The position numbers and the translations under genes are program-made. Shown here piece after piece: positions 11,441-23,270 of a stretch of 64,000 nt of DNA. A model generated the notes under the pieces. That model was not told where the DNA came from. It saw only the letters and a list, made by a program, of their open reading frames with translations, and did not search any database. The stretch is from Trissonchulus latispiculum (taxonomy: Eukaryota > Nematoda > Enoplea > Enoplida > Ironidae): positions 33,403 to 97,402 of the forward strand of contig JASAND010017963.1 of assembly GCA_030248195.1 (NCBI GenBank), written 5' to 3'. Within the stretch, counting starts at the first letter, position 1, and every line of letters begins with the position of its first letter.

Positions 11441-12937
11441 TTATCGCCGTTTATAGAATTTCAGTTTATGAGCACCAGTGCTCCGAATTCCACTAAACTC
11501 TGTTCCGTACAGAGGATCACCAGAAACGCTGCTCTCATCCAACTTGACATCGAAGTGCTGCATGATGGCGGTGAACATCAAAAACATCTGCTGTTTTGCC
11601 ATGGATTCACCGGGACAGCGTCGACGACCGGCGGAAAAGGAAATCACATCCTCTGCCAGAACTCGATTGAAGCTGCCGTCAGCTTCAACGAATCTGTCAG
11701 GGGAAAATTTTTCTTGATTTTCAAATTTCGAACCATCTCGATTTGCACACCAAAGTATTGAATAAATGTGAGTTCCTTTTCGCAGTACGTATCCTGCGAA
11801 TTCTGTATCTTCTTCCACTAGCCGGGGTAAACCTACGGCAAAGCTTGTGACCCATCGCAGCTCTTCCATGATACAAGCTTTGCTGTAGGCCAGTTTATCC
11901 CAGTGTTCGTGCATGTTAGGTAGCTCATCCTCGTTGACATTGGTGTCTATTTCTTGTTGTACCTTTTTCTGTATTTCAGGATAGCAGGCCATCAGCAGCA
12001 GAAGCCACTCAAGACTTTCGCTTATGGTAAAGAAACCACCGTCATACAAGTCAACTGCAATTTTTTTGATATCATTTTCGCCGAAAAAGTTCTTCTCGGT
12101 TTCTGGTAGTTCAGCTTCTGTTTTATAAAGACTGTCAACCAGTGTACAAATTTCTTCATTTGGTTCATAGGCTAGCACTCTTTCCATTACGTAATTGACA
12201 AATTCCCGATACTTCCCAACCAATTTCTTTTTCGTATTTTTCAGTAGAGGACTGAGGGATGGAAACATATCGTCGATCCACGCCACCTCCGCTCCGCTCC
12301 CAAGAAAATCGCCCATGATCTCAGAAGCCTGAGCCAGAAACGGATCTTCCGGATCCGCCTGACTTCCGAACGAGAGCGAAGCGATCACAGCTGTGGTACA
12401 GATGGACAAATCGGGTTTCGTGATCACCGGTTCACCGTTGCTATCTTTCCACCGTTTAAGCAGCCAGTGCAGGCATTTGTGAACATTTTCTTCCAATTTA
12501 GCGTTTTTGGAACTGGCAAATTGAGCCAGAGCATGGACGGCTACCTTTCTGGACTTGTGCCAGGTGGCTCCGTTTGCAGCGATGATTCGATCCTCACCGG
12601 CCTCAGCGATTACATCGGGAATAAATTTCCTCGGATGATTTATCAGATCCGGTCGCTTCATAGCTTCTTTGATCAGGTCTGGACTGTTCAGTAAGACTGC
12701 GGGAACTTGGCCGATCCTAACCTGGCATATTGGTCCATAACGTTTGTATAGGTCAGTCGTGTTCTCTTGAAATTGTCGCTTGTCGAAAAGGAACGGCAGA
12801 TAACCCAGAAAGGGGAAGCAGAAGGGACCAGGTGGCTCTTGGCGACGTCTCAGATATCGCCGAACAATAAGAAAGACGAATGTCACAGTTAGGGTTAAGT
12901 AACCATAGGTTGAAAAGATGAGACCGAAAATAGCCAT
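11441..12937 (-). CDS. Cytochrome P450, 2-clan-like (copy C), intronless
   Basis: This is a complete 498-residue single-exon P450. A hydrophobic anchor spans about residues 4-25, then Arg-rich RRYLRRRQ and hinge EPPGPF (34-39). C-helix WxxxR is W126-R130, and the I-helix segment is DGGFFTIS (299-306). ExxR is E358-R361, and PDRF is at 413-416. The heme loop is FSAGRRRCPGE with Cys441 as the predicted thiolate ligand. The hinge and heme loop point to the metazoan 2-clan. Spacing to copy B is about 580 bases and all copies share strand and length, so the cluster arose by tandem duplication of an intronless gene, perhaps originally a retrocopy. Substrate unknown. As in A and B, the acid of the AGxDT-type motif is replaced by Phe (F303). 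Confidence 0.96.
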   Translation of the reverse strand: MAIFGLIFSTYGYLTLTVTFVFLIVRRYLRRRQEPPGPFCFPFLGYLPFLFDKRQFQENTTDLYKRYGPICQVRIGQVPAVLLNSPDLIKEAMKRPDLINHPRKFIPDVIAEAGEDRIIAANGATWHKSRKVAVHALAQFASSKNAKLEENVHKCLHWLLKRWKDSNGEPVITKPDLSICTTAVIASLSFGSQADPEDPFLAQASEIMGDFLGSGAEVAWIDDMFPSLSPLLKNTKKKLVGKYREFVNYVMERVLAYEPNEEICTLVDSLYKTEAELPETEKNFFGENDIKKIAVDLYDGGFFTISESLEWLLLLMACYPEIQKKVQQEIDTNVNEDELPNMHEHWDKLAYSKACIMEELRWVTSFAVGLPRLVEEDTEFAGYVLRKGTHIYSILWCANRDGSKFENQEKFSPDRFVEADGSFNRVLAEDVISFSAGRRRCPGESMAKQQMFLMFTAIMQHFDVKLDESSVSGDPLYGTEFSGIRSTGAHKLKFYKRR

Positions 12938-15707
12938 TGAATAAGTTTTGGGTCAAACTTGATCATAAGACTTCACAAGAGAGTTGTAAAATAATTTTTT
13001 GACATTTTTGGTTTGACACAACTGCGGCTGACAGAAACAACTTAGTAAAGCGTAAATCCTGTTTTATGGCAAACTTTGCTATCAGTATCAATCAAGTGCA
13101 TATGCTAAAAGCAAACTTGAAAAGAGAACTTAGATACAAGCGCAACTTCTGTCAATAGAATATTCTGAGTTAGATTAAAAATAATATTGAACTAGACAAT
13201 TAGTGCAATCTTAATTACCTCTTTAAGCTGTTCATTAGGGATTCAGTCAAAAAGTGTCTTGACATGCTTGATGTCGGACCGCAATATATACTTCGTTTCT
13301 TGGTTACTCGCGTTTTCTTATGTACAGTAACCGGGAGTTGTCAGGAAAACGACAAGTAAATAAAGTTTGACAAACATGACAAGAAGGAGCTATTTTTATA
13401 ACATGCTGAGTTACTTCACGTTCACAAGATATAACATTCATATCAGTGAGCCATTATATATCTAAGCCATTCATAGTATACATAGCACAAAAAACTTTTT
13501 GAATGAGTGAAAATCTGACCCGTTTACCATCTTACCCAGTTCTCTATTGTTACTTCCTTTTACCTACTGAGTCTTGTCAGTCAACTTATGCACAATTGTT
13601 AATGAGCTTTGTGGATCTTCTTAAGCATGTCAGAGAGGTTGAATGCCGCTAAGTTAGAACGTTAAACAGACATACGTACGAATTTGTTTGAATGTTTCGA
13701 GATAATATTGCTGTATCGATTAAATAAGGATTTTAAGATTAGGTTTTTGAAAAGTTTTGAACTACCAATTTCTCTTAATATAAAGTCACACCATTACATA
13801 TTTGGTTTGTAACTTCTTTGCAATCCGCGCATTGCGTATACAATAATAATGTGAAAATTTAACATGCCTTCGAGCCAATTCTACTTGTTATTAGCAAGGA
13901 CCTTTAAATCTGCACTTGCACCGTTTCAATGTTGAAGTCGTCCCACAAAAGCAGAACAGTCACAGCAGTAGTCTATTTCAAATACTGTATTTTATTTAAC
14001 TCTACACAGACAGTACTTACGTCAACCACTCAAAATTAAGCCAAGATGTTCTTGCGTAGTAATCGTGTTGCCTCCGCGAAAAAAGCCCTCCAGCACAGAT
14101 CTTGAGACCGGAGAACCCCCAAGCCATCCAAAAATTGCGATGCACTTCAGGAGTAATTATTTGAATAACCAAATTAATTTAGCTGGTAAGTAAGGACGTA
14201 AAACTTTTACGGAATAACTATATAGGTTTGTATGTAGTCATGTGAGTCAGTTTCCTTTTACATATGGTTTTTGCTGCTTTCATTAACGTCACCACCACCA
14301 CTTATGTAACGTGTGTGTTAGTTTTTACCTGTATTTGCACAAAAATATAAAAAAAAGAATTTTGAGGAAATATTTTGCAACTCCTTCTGTAAGCCGGAGG
14401 CGACCAAAAGACTGCGAAAATGTTGTATTGTTAAGGTGGACTACTGAACAAGATCAGAACCTAACAAGCTAAAAATGAGTGGTTTACCGCCGCTCTCCTC
14501 TTAGATAATTAGCTTCCGAAGTATTGGTTTAGCTTTCTGGTTATAACAATTGTTTGAGGGCATTCCCTTGACAACAATACACATTAGCCGTATCCTCTAA
14601 ATTCTATTTTGATTTCAAGTTTTGATTTAGCGAAATTCGGATTTTCTTCGATTTACAACAGAGGACCTACACAGAGGAACTGAAATTTTTTATGTTATTG
14701 ATTTTGCTAAAAAGTTGCAGGAAGGGTTTTCTGGATCGCCGAACACGATTCCGTGTCCGTTTTTCGATTTAGTTTTTCTGTAGCTTAATATGAGGTTTTG
14801 CAAGTATAAATGATTCATAGCATATTAGAGAAATTTCTGGTTGAGATTCAAATTGCTGAACTTGCTTTCTCATTATGTTCCTTGGATTGCTCTACGCCAC
14901 AACGGTTCTGTAAAATGTTGTTGCACACAACTGGCAAAGCTTTCTTAATCAGACAATAGAGAGCGCATTGCAAGGATTTCTCTGTCAGCAGAATCTGCTA
15001 CATCTCTGTAGGTGTCGTTGTTGCAGGGGTCCCTTCCCTCAAGGAAGTATTCTTGGACCTATTTTGTTTTTTCCTTTTTTTGAATTCATTTTTGAATTCA
15101 TTTTCCTATGAATCGTTTATCAAATCAAGTCTCACTGCTCTCTAAAACTTTTCAAAAGATGATTCAAAAATATATGTTTGTGTCTCCAAATCACTCAGCA
15201 AACATCTTTTCCAGGAAAATTTAGTCCAAATCGAGAATTGCTTCGACACTATGCAGCTACCGGTTGCGGCCTCTAAGTGCTCAGTTTTTAGGTAATAATA
15301 ATCCCTGTATTATCTGTTTTCTAAACAATGTACCTCTAAAAGATTTAGGTGTGATCACATCCAGTGGGCTTAAACCTCATATTTATTACTTTAAAATACC
15401 GAGTGCTGGACTTCGACTTAGTAGACAGTAGTCGCACTTATAGAGAACCCAATTTTTTAGTTAAATTATTTAATACAATTATTTAATACGACCCAAACTT
15501 GAATATGCTTTAGAAATTTGGATCCCCTGCTACATATTTCCATTTCCATGCCATTTCTTTAATTGAAATGTACAAAGAATGTTTACTAAAAAATTATCAG
15601 GCATGTCTTTAATGCCATATTCTTACCAATGGCTAGGCATCTGCATTAGCCATTTGTCATAATGACTAGGCTAACGTGTCCTCATTCGATAAATAGCAAC
15701 CTCGAAG
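12938..15707. other. Intergenic, AT-rich, mostly unassigned
   Basis: No recognised gene lies in this 2.8-kb stretch. It holds a short ATG-led exon-like segment at 14046-14185 (listed separately) and a fragment of the foldback family near 14640-14800, recognised by 'gattttgctaaaaag' and 'gtccgtttttcgatt'. The rest is AT-rich without visible structure. Confidence 0.4.
14046..14185 (+). other. Possible first coding exon with a frameshift in an A6 run
   Basis: An ATG at 14046 opens a basic, mitochondrial-presequence-like peptide (MFLRSNRVASAKK), but the frame stops after 19 codons. If the A6 run near 14080 were one base shorter, the frame would continue about 46 codons to 14185. A strong donor-like G|GTAAGT follows there. 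I do not recognise the product and found no partner exon downstream. The segment may be a real exon with a sequencing error, a broken gene or chance. Confidence 0.2.
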
Positions 15708-16005
15708 TAGTGCTGTTTCAGTTTTAGTCGGTGGCCCAAGATGATTTCAATTTCAGTTTCAGGTCATCTCCCAAAATTGCTCCAGTTTCAGTTTAAGTTT
15801 CAGTAGGGATCACAAAATGATTTCAGTTTCAGTTTTAGTTTCAGGCGGAGTTTCAGTTTCAGTTTCAGGTCATTCAAACATTGGGCATCAAAAATAATAT
15901 CATCCATAAATTGATAATTATTTATACTCCCACTGCAGAATATAAACGACACTGCTTAAGAGTACGACCTTCAAATCTTCATGTTTGGAGGAAAGACTGA
16001 AACTA
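15708..16005 (-). mobile_element. hAT-like MITE copy A, outer part
   Basis: The left end 'tagtgctgtttcag' matches the termini of copies B (17760-18242) and C (37106-39807). The body holds arrays of degenerate 'gtttca' hexamers and a spacer with 'ctgcagaatat' and 'ccttcaaatcttcatgt' that align to copy B in reverse orientation. The copy is interrupted at 16004-16005 by the 3.2-kb TA-flanked element and seems to resume at 19206-19280 with further 'cttcag' and 'ctgaaac' units. No target duplication was found at the far end. Confidence 0.75.
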
Positions 16006-17380
16006 CACTGTAAAAAATATTACATAACAGTTATCTATTTTTCTCAGATAGGGAATTTGTGACATCCCAACAAATTAGATAACTGTTATCTAATAATTTG
16101 GGATGGCAGCAAACAGTTAAAATTTGAGACTTGTTACCAAATTTAACTTTGATAGCCTTTACCATAAATTCCAAGGTAACTGGTATCCGTGAAAAATAGA
16201 GGGTTATTACCTAAAATTAAAGGATGACTGGTATTTGTTCAATTTAGAATAATTGCGGAAAACAAAGCGAATATGCTCTCTAATACTGTGCCGCATAGAG
16301 GCACATCACAGTCGATAGGAACCGGGTATACATATCAATGCTTTTCGATGTTTAATTTTCATTAGATGTTTGGCCGAGAATCATCCTATTGGATACTAAA
16401 ATTCCACAATATCCACTGTCAGCCATGCAATCCAACGCTTTGGATATTAGCAATCAAAATGTTGCTAACTATCCGGCCATTTGAATTGGATGGCTTCCAA
16501 TAAAAAGGGAATTCAACCCTTTTTATTGGGTTTAGACCCTGCCATCGGTACCCCCAAAGGTACAAAAAAAGATACTGTTCTGTAAACAGAAGCAGTAGGA
16601 GCAGATATGTCAGAAAATATAGACATGGAACTTGAAAAATTTGTTTGTTTCTCTCCTTTATATAGTGTTCGATGCGGTATCAGCGTATCGAGTACTTGCG
16701 TAACACACGTTACTGCCTGAAGTGGTTGAGCTGGATGAAACCTGCTTCGCTGATGCAGCGAAATTTATGGGGTCAAACAGTGCAGCTGACTGTAACAGCG
16801 TCTGGATACCCAGATTGAAATGTTCATACCTTGCTCACTTTTGGGAGTTTTGCAGAGATCTATACATCATTTTGAAGCTCATAATGAGCTGAATCGTTTT
16901 ATGAAATCATATCATGGAAAAATCAGTTCTGTAAACCAGTTATTCTACATGTGCATATATACATTTTAATATTTAAGTGGGTCGGGCTGCCAGGGTCAAA
17001 AATTCTACCTAAAGGAATTAGCTCAAAGCGCGCCCAGTGTTAGCCCTTAGAATTTTACGCAATCTATTAATACTTCCGATGATTTTGGCCTGGAATAAAA
17101 AGGTTGTAGCTATTCAAAATTTTCGCTTTCTGTTTAAAACGGGCCAAAACGGGAACTTTAAACTATGGCAAACAAATAACAATCAAATGGGAGTTTGTGG
17201 TGAGAAGAGTCGTTTCTTAGAATTGAAAAACAAAACTTGCAAATTTTGAAGAAAGTTCGTGGACAAGTTTTGGATCTGATTTGAGCTACAAAATTAAATA
17301 GATATGCTTTAAACGTTTCGAGTTAAAGATGGGACAATGAAAGTTTGAAATCAGGATTGAAAGATGTGAAGAAAAGTGTC

Positions 17381-17449
17381 CAGGGCGGACATCGAACCAC
17401 CGAGTTTTGGATCTTGAGCAGAACACTGTACCACTGAGCCACGCCCTCG
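17381..17449 (-). repeat. tRNA-like segment (degenerate tRNA or SINE head)
   Basis: On the minus strand a box A-like 'tggctcagtggta' is followed about 35 bases later by box B-like 'ggttcgatgtcc'. The outer bases agggcg and cgccct can pair as an acceptor stem. The T-arm and anticodon stems are imperfect, so it is probably not a working tRNA gene. A SINE body was not recognised beside it. Confidence 0.5.
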
Positions 17450-17759
17450 ACGTTGAGATTATTTTATTGCGCTGATTTTCAACCTTTCGGAGTTCACACA
17501 AAACACTGATATTTAACAGGACCAAAATGTTTTGATCACAGGCGTTGCTGTTTGCATCGCATCAATGTTGCTTGCCATGTTGCCACTGTACTAGTTCTAA
17601 ATGCTAAATGTATTCCGGCTGTCGAGTGTTGCATCTTTCTCCAGCAATGACAGGTCTAAATTTGAGATTCTGACAAAAATCGGTTTCTCCTTGCGCCAAT
17701 TTTGATCCAATAAAAGTGGCAGACCCTGCCCCTTGCTACCATAGCTTTTGACCTTGAGG

Positions 17760-18242
17760 TACTGATGTTTCAGGCACTGAAACTGAAACTAGGCTTCAGG
17801 CTGTACAGGTTTCAGTTTCAGTTTCCGAAACTGAAAATTAAACTGAAAATATTTCGTGAGGAGACCTGAAACTGAAACTGAAACTATTTTAGGCGGCCGA
17901 CTGAAACTGAAACTAGATTAGGTAAAGACCTGCTGAAACTCGGACTGAAATAGTTTCAGTCTTTTTTCAAGACATAAAGATTTGAAGGTTTAAAGCGATT
18001 TTTTCGTTAATACTCTGCAGCGGAAGTATATTATCAATTATCATAAATTCATGCATTAATTATGTCTCAAAGCTGGAATCTGCAGTTTTTCGAATGAATT
18101 GAAACTGAAACTGAAACTCCACTAAAACTAAAACTGAAACTGAAACTATTTTGCGATCCCGACTGAAACTGAAACTATTTTGGAAAGAGACTTCAGACTG
18201 AAACTGAAAGTGAAACTAACATCGGTTACTAAAACAACACTA
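17760..18242 (+). mobile_element. hAT-like MITE copy B, complete, 8-bp TSD
   Basis: The 483-bp element has ends 'tactgatgtttcag' and the near reverse complement '...ctaaaacaacacta'. It is flanked by the perfect 8-bp duplication CCTTGAGG at 17752-17759 and 18243-18250. Both halves are packed with degenerate 'ctgaaa' hexamers, with an AT-rich hexamer-free centre near 17985-18090. It codes for nothing. An 8-bp duplication and a TAGTG-like end are typical of hAT. It lies inside the 16006-19205 element. Confidence 0.9.
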
Positions 18243-19484
18243 CCTTGAGGCGGGCTAAAATAGATGCTAAATTTAAAATTGTGGCTAAATTTCGAAAGTT
18301 AAATCATTTGTTTAATCATACACGGCGGTCAGTACGAAACAAAGTTTCCATGCATGCTATGTTGAGTTTTGACCCGACAACATCAACTTGAAATGGCTCT
18401 ATGGGATGCTACAATGTGGAATTCTTTCATTCTTTACATCAAACCAGTATTATTAAGTGGCAAAAGGCGAACTACATTTTCCAGCATTGAACTTTAAACT
18501 TCCACCATCCCCTAATTGGCCCTCATCTTTAATTTTACTGACAACGTCCACAGCAAATATTGGAAAACAAAAATAGCGTCATTAAGTTAAGCAAAGTATC
18601 GCTTTGTTCCTGATGTTTTTGCTGTCGTATCACCAAACACGGATAATAATAGTGCAATGTAGACCAAAACCCAGTGCAGATTGATTAAAGTATTTCCCGG
18701 AATCCGAGCCTGGAGGTCTGGGGAAAACCTGACGCTGGTTCCAGGCTGTGTCTGAAATTACAGACCCGGATACAACTTTGCCCCCTCTACTATCAGGTAA
18801 AATTGAGTGTAGACGCAATTTGTGTGCAGTTTTATAGCTACTAAGGAGCCTCTCCTCTGCCAATGTTGCTTATTGCCGCTGTCACCATAAAACGCTGAAA
18901 ACTGTTAAAATTTGTAACTATCTAAACTATTTAACTTACTTTAAGACTAAAAAATTTTGCCACTATCAACAATATTTAATGAGTACAGGTTAGCAATTGC
19001 CGTTGGAATACTAATGCCCAAATTAAAAAGATTGATATTAGTCAGCAATGTTAGATAACTGTTATCTAATTTTCTAAATTTTCAATCAATCCCGAAAAAA
19101 TAGCTAACTGATATCTTTTATATCTGATAACTGTTATCTATTTTTCTTGAATGACAACAGTGATCATCAAAAAATAGATAACAGGTAGGAAATTTTTTTA
19201 CAGTGTAGTTTAGCTTCAGCTTCAGTGACTGAAACCGAAAATTGTACAACCTGAAACCAAGATTAAGCTTCAGAAACTATGCCAATGCGACAAAGTCGTG
19301 GCGAGTAAATTTTAGTAACCCTTCCCTTACAAAGGTTAGTAGAACGAAGAATAGTTAAGGTCTTCTTCGTGCTTCAAAATTCCGTATCACGAACTTGATA
19401 GAACTACTGAATATTATTTTGCTTTGCAAGTAGGTGCAACAAGGGGGCATAATTTTAAGTTATTTTTTTATCTTGGTGCCCAGC

Positions 19485-19800
19485 ATTGTAGGTTCTCATG
19501 AGAGACCTTTATCATGCTGCCCTCCGCAGTCCAGAAAATAGACAAAAGGCGGAGAGGCGAGGATCAAGGATAGAAAACATGATCCCCAAGCAGTCCTGAC
19601 GTACGGTTATTTCAGTCACGCCCAGGGTAGATCCAGTCGTGCTGATTGGCGACTCGGTCTACCCCCCGCAGATCAATAGTGACTAGGATGGCGGAAGACT
19701 AAATACCCCACTCTGAAGGGTAAAAGGGAGAAAAACCAGAGGCTGCAGAAAGGAGTCGGAGGAGAGGACGAGTTCTCAGACAGAAAAGAAGAAAAGTCCA
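19485..19800 (+). repeat. Dispersed repeat module, copy 1
   Basis: The segment shares a series of blocks with 30623-30960 inside a different element. These include 'gcagtccagaaaatagaca', 'gacgtacggttatt', 'cagtcacgcccagg', 'gactaggatggcgga' and 'gaggctgcagaaagga'. Divergence is substantial and no termini or tRNA boxes were recognised. It looks like an old SINE-sized repeat. Confidence 0.55.
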
Positions 19801-20249
19801 CCAAACCAACTATCCAATATAAGGTAATATAAGTTATTAGGTTTCCAACTCGACTATCTTTTAACTCACACTCTACTCTATTTAGTGCACGCAATTGACA
19901 GCGTATCCTATATTAGACAGAGAAAACCTCAATGGCTACTTGCTTCAACGCTAAACAAGCAGTGCTGTCCAAAATATTATTATAAGCGGGAAGTTTAGAT
20001 GACTTGCTAATTCAATCTACCAATTTGGAAACTTAGCGCTTTGATGACGGTTAATTGAGGCGAATCTATGGAATTCTTGGTGGCACGAATCTGGCATGAG
20101 TGTCCGCCGTCACATCAGGGTAGCCAAATGATGAGGTCAGATTTGGATAGGAGACGTTTCGCAAGTTGTAATCGCAAACATTGTTGGTGAGATCAGTGTG
20201 TAGGCCACAGGAATAGCAAGTATGTGAAATTCCATTGGACATCAGGAAG

Positions 20250-21560
20250 ACCGGACAATAATGATGCGTTTTGAGAGCGAGTAAGTGGTCATGAGGTCAA
20301 TGCCGGAAACGAGATCACAGCTTGGAGATTTGCTTGTAGAACCAAACGGGGTCCAATTTGAGAGGGCATAAAAGCTCCATTCTAAGCACTGATAGGGGAA
20401 AAGGAAAATATGTCGCCCGAAAAGCATTTGTGCAATTTTATATTCTTCAAAATTTTTCCAAAGCAACGTACTCCTAACTTAGTAGCGGAGCGAATCCTAA
20501 TTTTAAGTTATTTCAAACCAAATCACGTTTAAACTTACGAATTTCAGTTTTCAAAGTACGTGTATCTGTTATCTCGAATTCGTTAACTAAATCAGTCGTT
20601 AATAGTCCAAATTGTAAGTCTTACTTTATTAATTGAGTTTAATTTCACTCCAAAGTTGAGATCGCATGAGTTAAACATATGAAATTAAAAAGTTGTTACT
20701 GTTTCGCGTGCGAAAGAAATCTCACGAATGACAAAATTAGATAATATTATTTAAATGTTTTCGGATCGGATTGTGATTTGTAGGAATTAGAATTTTAAAT
20801 TGGGCCTCAAAAAAATTTAATGAATTTTTGAAGTATTAGAATTTGGTACGCAATTCAAATTTTAATATTAATGTCATAATATGTCATAAAGTTTGAACGG
20901 ATCCATTTTGGCTTTCGTTAAATTTCTTTGGAGTACGAAAAAAGTAACAACGTTTCTAATTTCCTATGTTTAAGTTTAACACATGAGACTCAACTTTGAG
21001 GTTGAAATTGAAATTGAAAATTGAAAAATGACCAAAAAATGGACCCCCCCTTAAGTTGTCACAAGGAAGTTTTCACAGGACAGAAATAGTCATATTTGCA
21101 TCAAAAAGAATCAAAACAAATATAATTTGTTATAAAAATAACGAATAATTCCCTGATGTTTCCTTTTTACATCCGTGCTGCTGATTCTTCTCACTCTTGC
21201 ATGACGTAACTCAAAAGGCTTTGCGTAATGTGACGGCTATTTTGATATGTAACTGCTTTCGTACGACAAAGGAAACTAAATACAATAGAGCAAACATTTA
21301 TAACTTGATCTAATTAAATTAATTAAGTTACCTTCTCATTTGGCCAGTTTTTGTACTGTACATAGTTGCGGTTGTATTAAGAAACTGTAGCATTTCGTGA
21401 GCAGAAATCCCATATTTTTATGGGTAATCAGTTAAAATTATTCGTAATTTTCTGATCTCGTTGTGTAATACCAATGTAATATATGGTAACTCAACACTTA
21501 ACAAAAATAATAAAACAGGAAACCTAAAATTGCTGGAAGCTATTTTTTCCTCAACTCCTA
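20250..21560. other. AT-rich stretch without supportable gene
   Basis: Frames are short and the base composition is strongly AT. Apart from the minus-strand frame ending in this area that is discussed in the findings (20069-20260), nothing with family resemblance or repeat structure was seen. Confidence 0.35.
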
Positions 21561-21563
21561 TAA

Positions 21564-21598
21564 CTTCTTCTTCTTCTTCTTCTTCTTTTCTTCTTCGG
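21564..21598 (+). repeat. (TTC)n microsatellite
   Basis: About 11 tandem ttc units with one interruption form a pyrimidine-only tract. The following kilobase, to 22700, has no recognised gene. Confidence 0.9.
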
Positions 21599-22731
21599 CT
21601 TTTTCTTCATTACCGATACAGTACCAGCTTGTATCAGACGGTTTTATGGAGTGTCTAAGAACTCAAGAAAGCTAATAAGAACAGGCCTGTTTGAGTACTA
21701 AAGCGACCGCCCTCTCAAGACCTTATTAAATCTCTGCCTCTATTATAGTCTAAAATGTCGCCTTGAGTTATTCTGCCCAACAGTTCTATTGTTTTTACAG
21801 TACCAATTAGTATCTAAACAGGACAAAGGGTTCGAAGAACCCAGATAGACCAGCAGACAAACGATATCCATTTATATAAACTCTTTAGGAATCACTTTCT
21901 CATTTAGACATTTGAAAAATGCGTGAGTGGCTTACACTGCTCAACCTTTAGATCTGGGTAAGTGTAGGATGATCCTTGTGGTAAAGTCTCCTTGTTAGCA
22001 GCATTGGAAGGCTATAATTAGTGCAAGATAAAGGGCTAATAAAGGAGAACAGATTCTGAAAAGCGGGAGGATCTGCAACCAGGGACTGTTGTAATCTTAG
22101 AGCCGTTAGTAGTATTTGAACTAAGGCACTATCCCATCAGGAAAGGAATAGTGCATTTATGTACATTCGTATTGCTCATAGGTCCAATTTTTCGTAGGGC
22201 CGGCCAGCTGGGCTAGCTCTCGAAGACGGCGGGCCGGTCCCATCTTTCGCAAGCTACCCGAAACACAAGTAAAAACCTGAAATTTGATAGTTTTCGTGGA
22301 GGACTATTGTCATTATAAAGTGGTATGCCGTAAAACGGGCACTGGCCACCCGACTGGCACGTATTTTACCGACCAGTTGGCTCAAAGCAGGGGAACAGAA
22401 ATTGCTTGCCATGGCTGGGAGTCCTACTTTTTGGCGTACAGTTTTTCCGTACGCCCCACTCCAGTTGGATGTGCACCGGTTAGGAGTAGTGTCAGCCACG
22501 ATAATTTTAAATTTTGGCTATTGGGGAGGTGGTGTACACAGTTAGCGCTGTCTAGGTTGGAGTTCTGCTGTACACACTGCTGAAGCTACTTCAACAACTT
22601 AGACTAGGGATCAGCCTCCCAGCATGCAGCGTGCGTATAACCTATTTATTTGCACGCTGCAGCGTGTATTATCTGATTGATATGCACAGTCTTTACACGA
22701 TAAAAGTGCAAGAGTTGTATAATTTCTTGTA

Positions 22732-23270
22732 TATGTTACCGTAAAATTGTATAAAACGGAATTATGTATAATTCCGCTTTATTTCAGGAATTATATATAA
22801 TTCCTGAAACGTTAACTCTTATTTTCATCACCAAATTATACAGTTTTACGTGTAATTTCAGAAATTATACGTAATTCCTGAATATTTTCAGGAATTTTGT
22901 ATAATTCCTGAACCTCTCAGGAATATTGGAGAATTCATGAAACTTTAGGAAATTTTGTATTAGTCTGCCTTGCCTTGTACAAGAACTTGTACGATTTTGT
23001 AAATCTAGTTCAAAATTTCTGCTCATCTAAATTTTGCTTAAATTCACAGTCTGCTTTTAATGTGTTATTACTCAGATCAGAGAAAGTCGAAAAATTGGGT
23101 TGTGCATAAAACACGTCCCCGGTTCCGGCTCCCGACCCGGCCAAACATAAAACACGGAATCCGGCCCCGGCCCCACATAAAACAACGTTTCAGGGATTAT
23201 GTATAATTCCTGAAATAATGCGGAATTGTACATAACTCCGTTTTATACAATTTTACGGTGACATATATAA
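22732..23270. mobile_element. 540-bp inverted-repeat element with 'ttcaggaattat' palindromes
   Basis: The left end 'tatatgttaccgtaaaat' and right end 'attttacggtgacatata' are near-perfect reverse complements. The pairing continues inward for about 85 bases through 'gtataaaacgga', 'aattatgtataattccg' and 'ttcaggaattat'. The palindrome 'ttcaggaatt...aattcctgaa' recurs at least four times. A GC-rich insert around 23115-23180 (cccggcc units) sits off-centre. No target duplication could be separated from the terminal sequence. Confidence 0.75.

Larger units (their letters stand above)
16006..19205. mobile_element. 3.2-kb inverted-repeat element flanked by TA
   Basis: The ends are 'cactgtaaaaaatatt' and its reverse complement 'aattttttta cagtg', flanked on both sides by TA. 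The insertion splits MITE copy A cleanly. Both ends carry the palindromic motif agataac(a/t)gttatct, at about 16025, 16080, 19060, 19125 and 19175, which could be transposase-binding sites. The interior holds a complete hAT-like MITE (17760-18242) and a tRNA-like segment, but no transposase frame. TA flanks fit Tc1/mariner-type insertion, though other TA-specific superfamilies are possible. Confidence 0.75.

Noticed and set aside
18630..18863. 77-codon frame within the 3.2-kb TA-flanked element, considered as a transposase remnant
   Set aside because: No DDE/D-type motif, helix-turn-helix or similarity that I can see.
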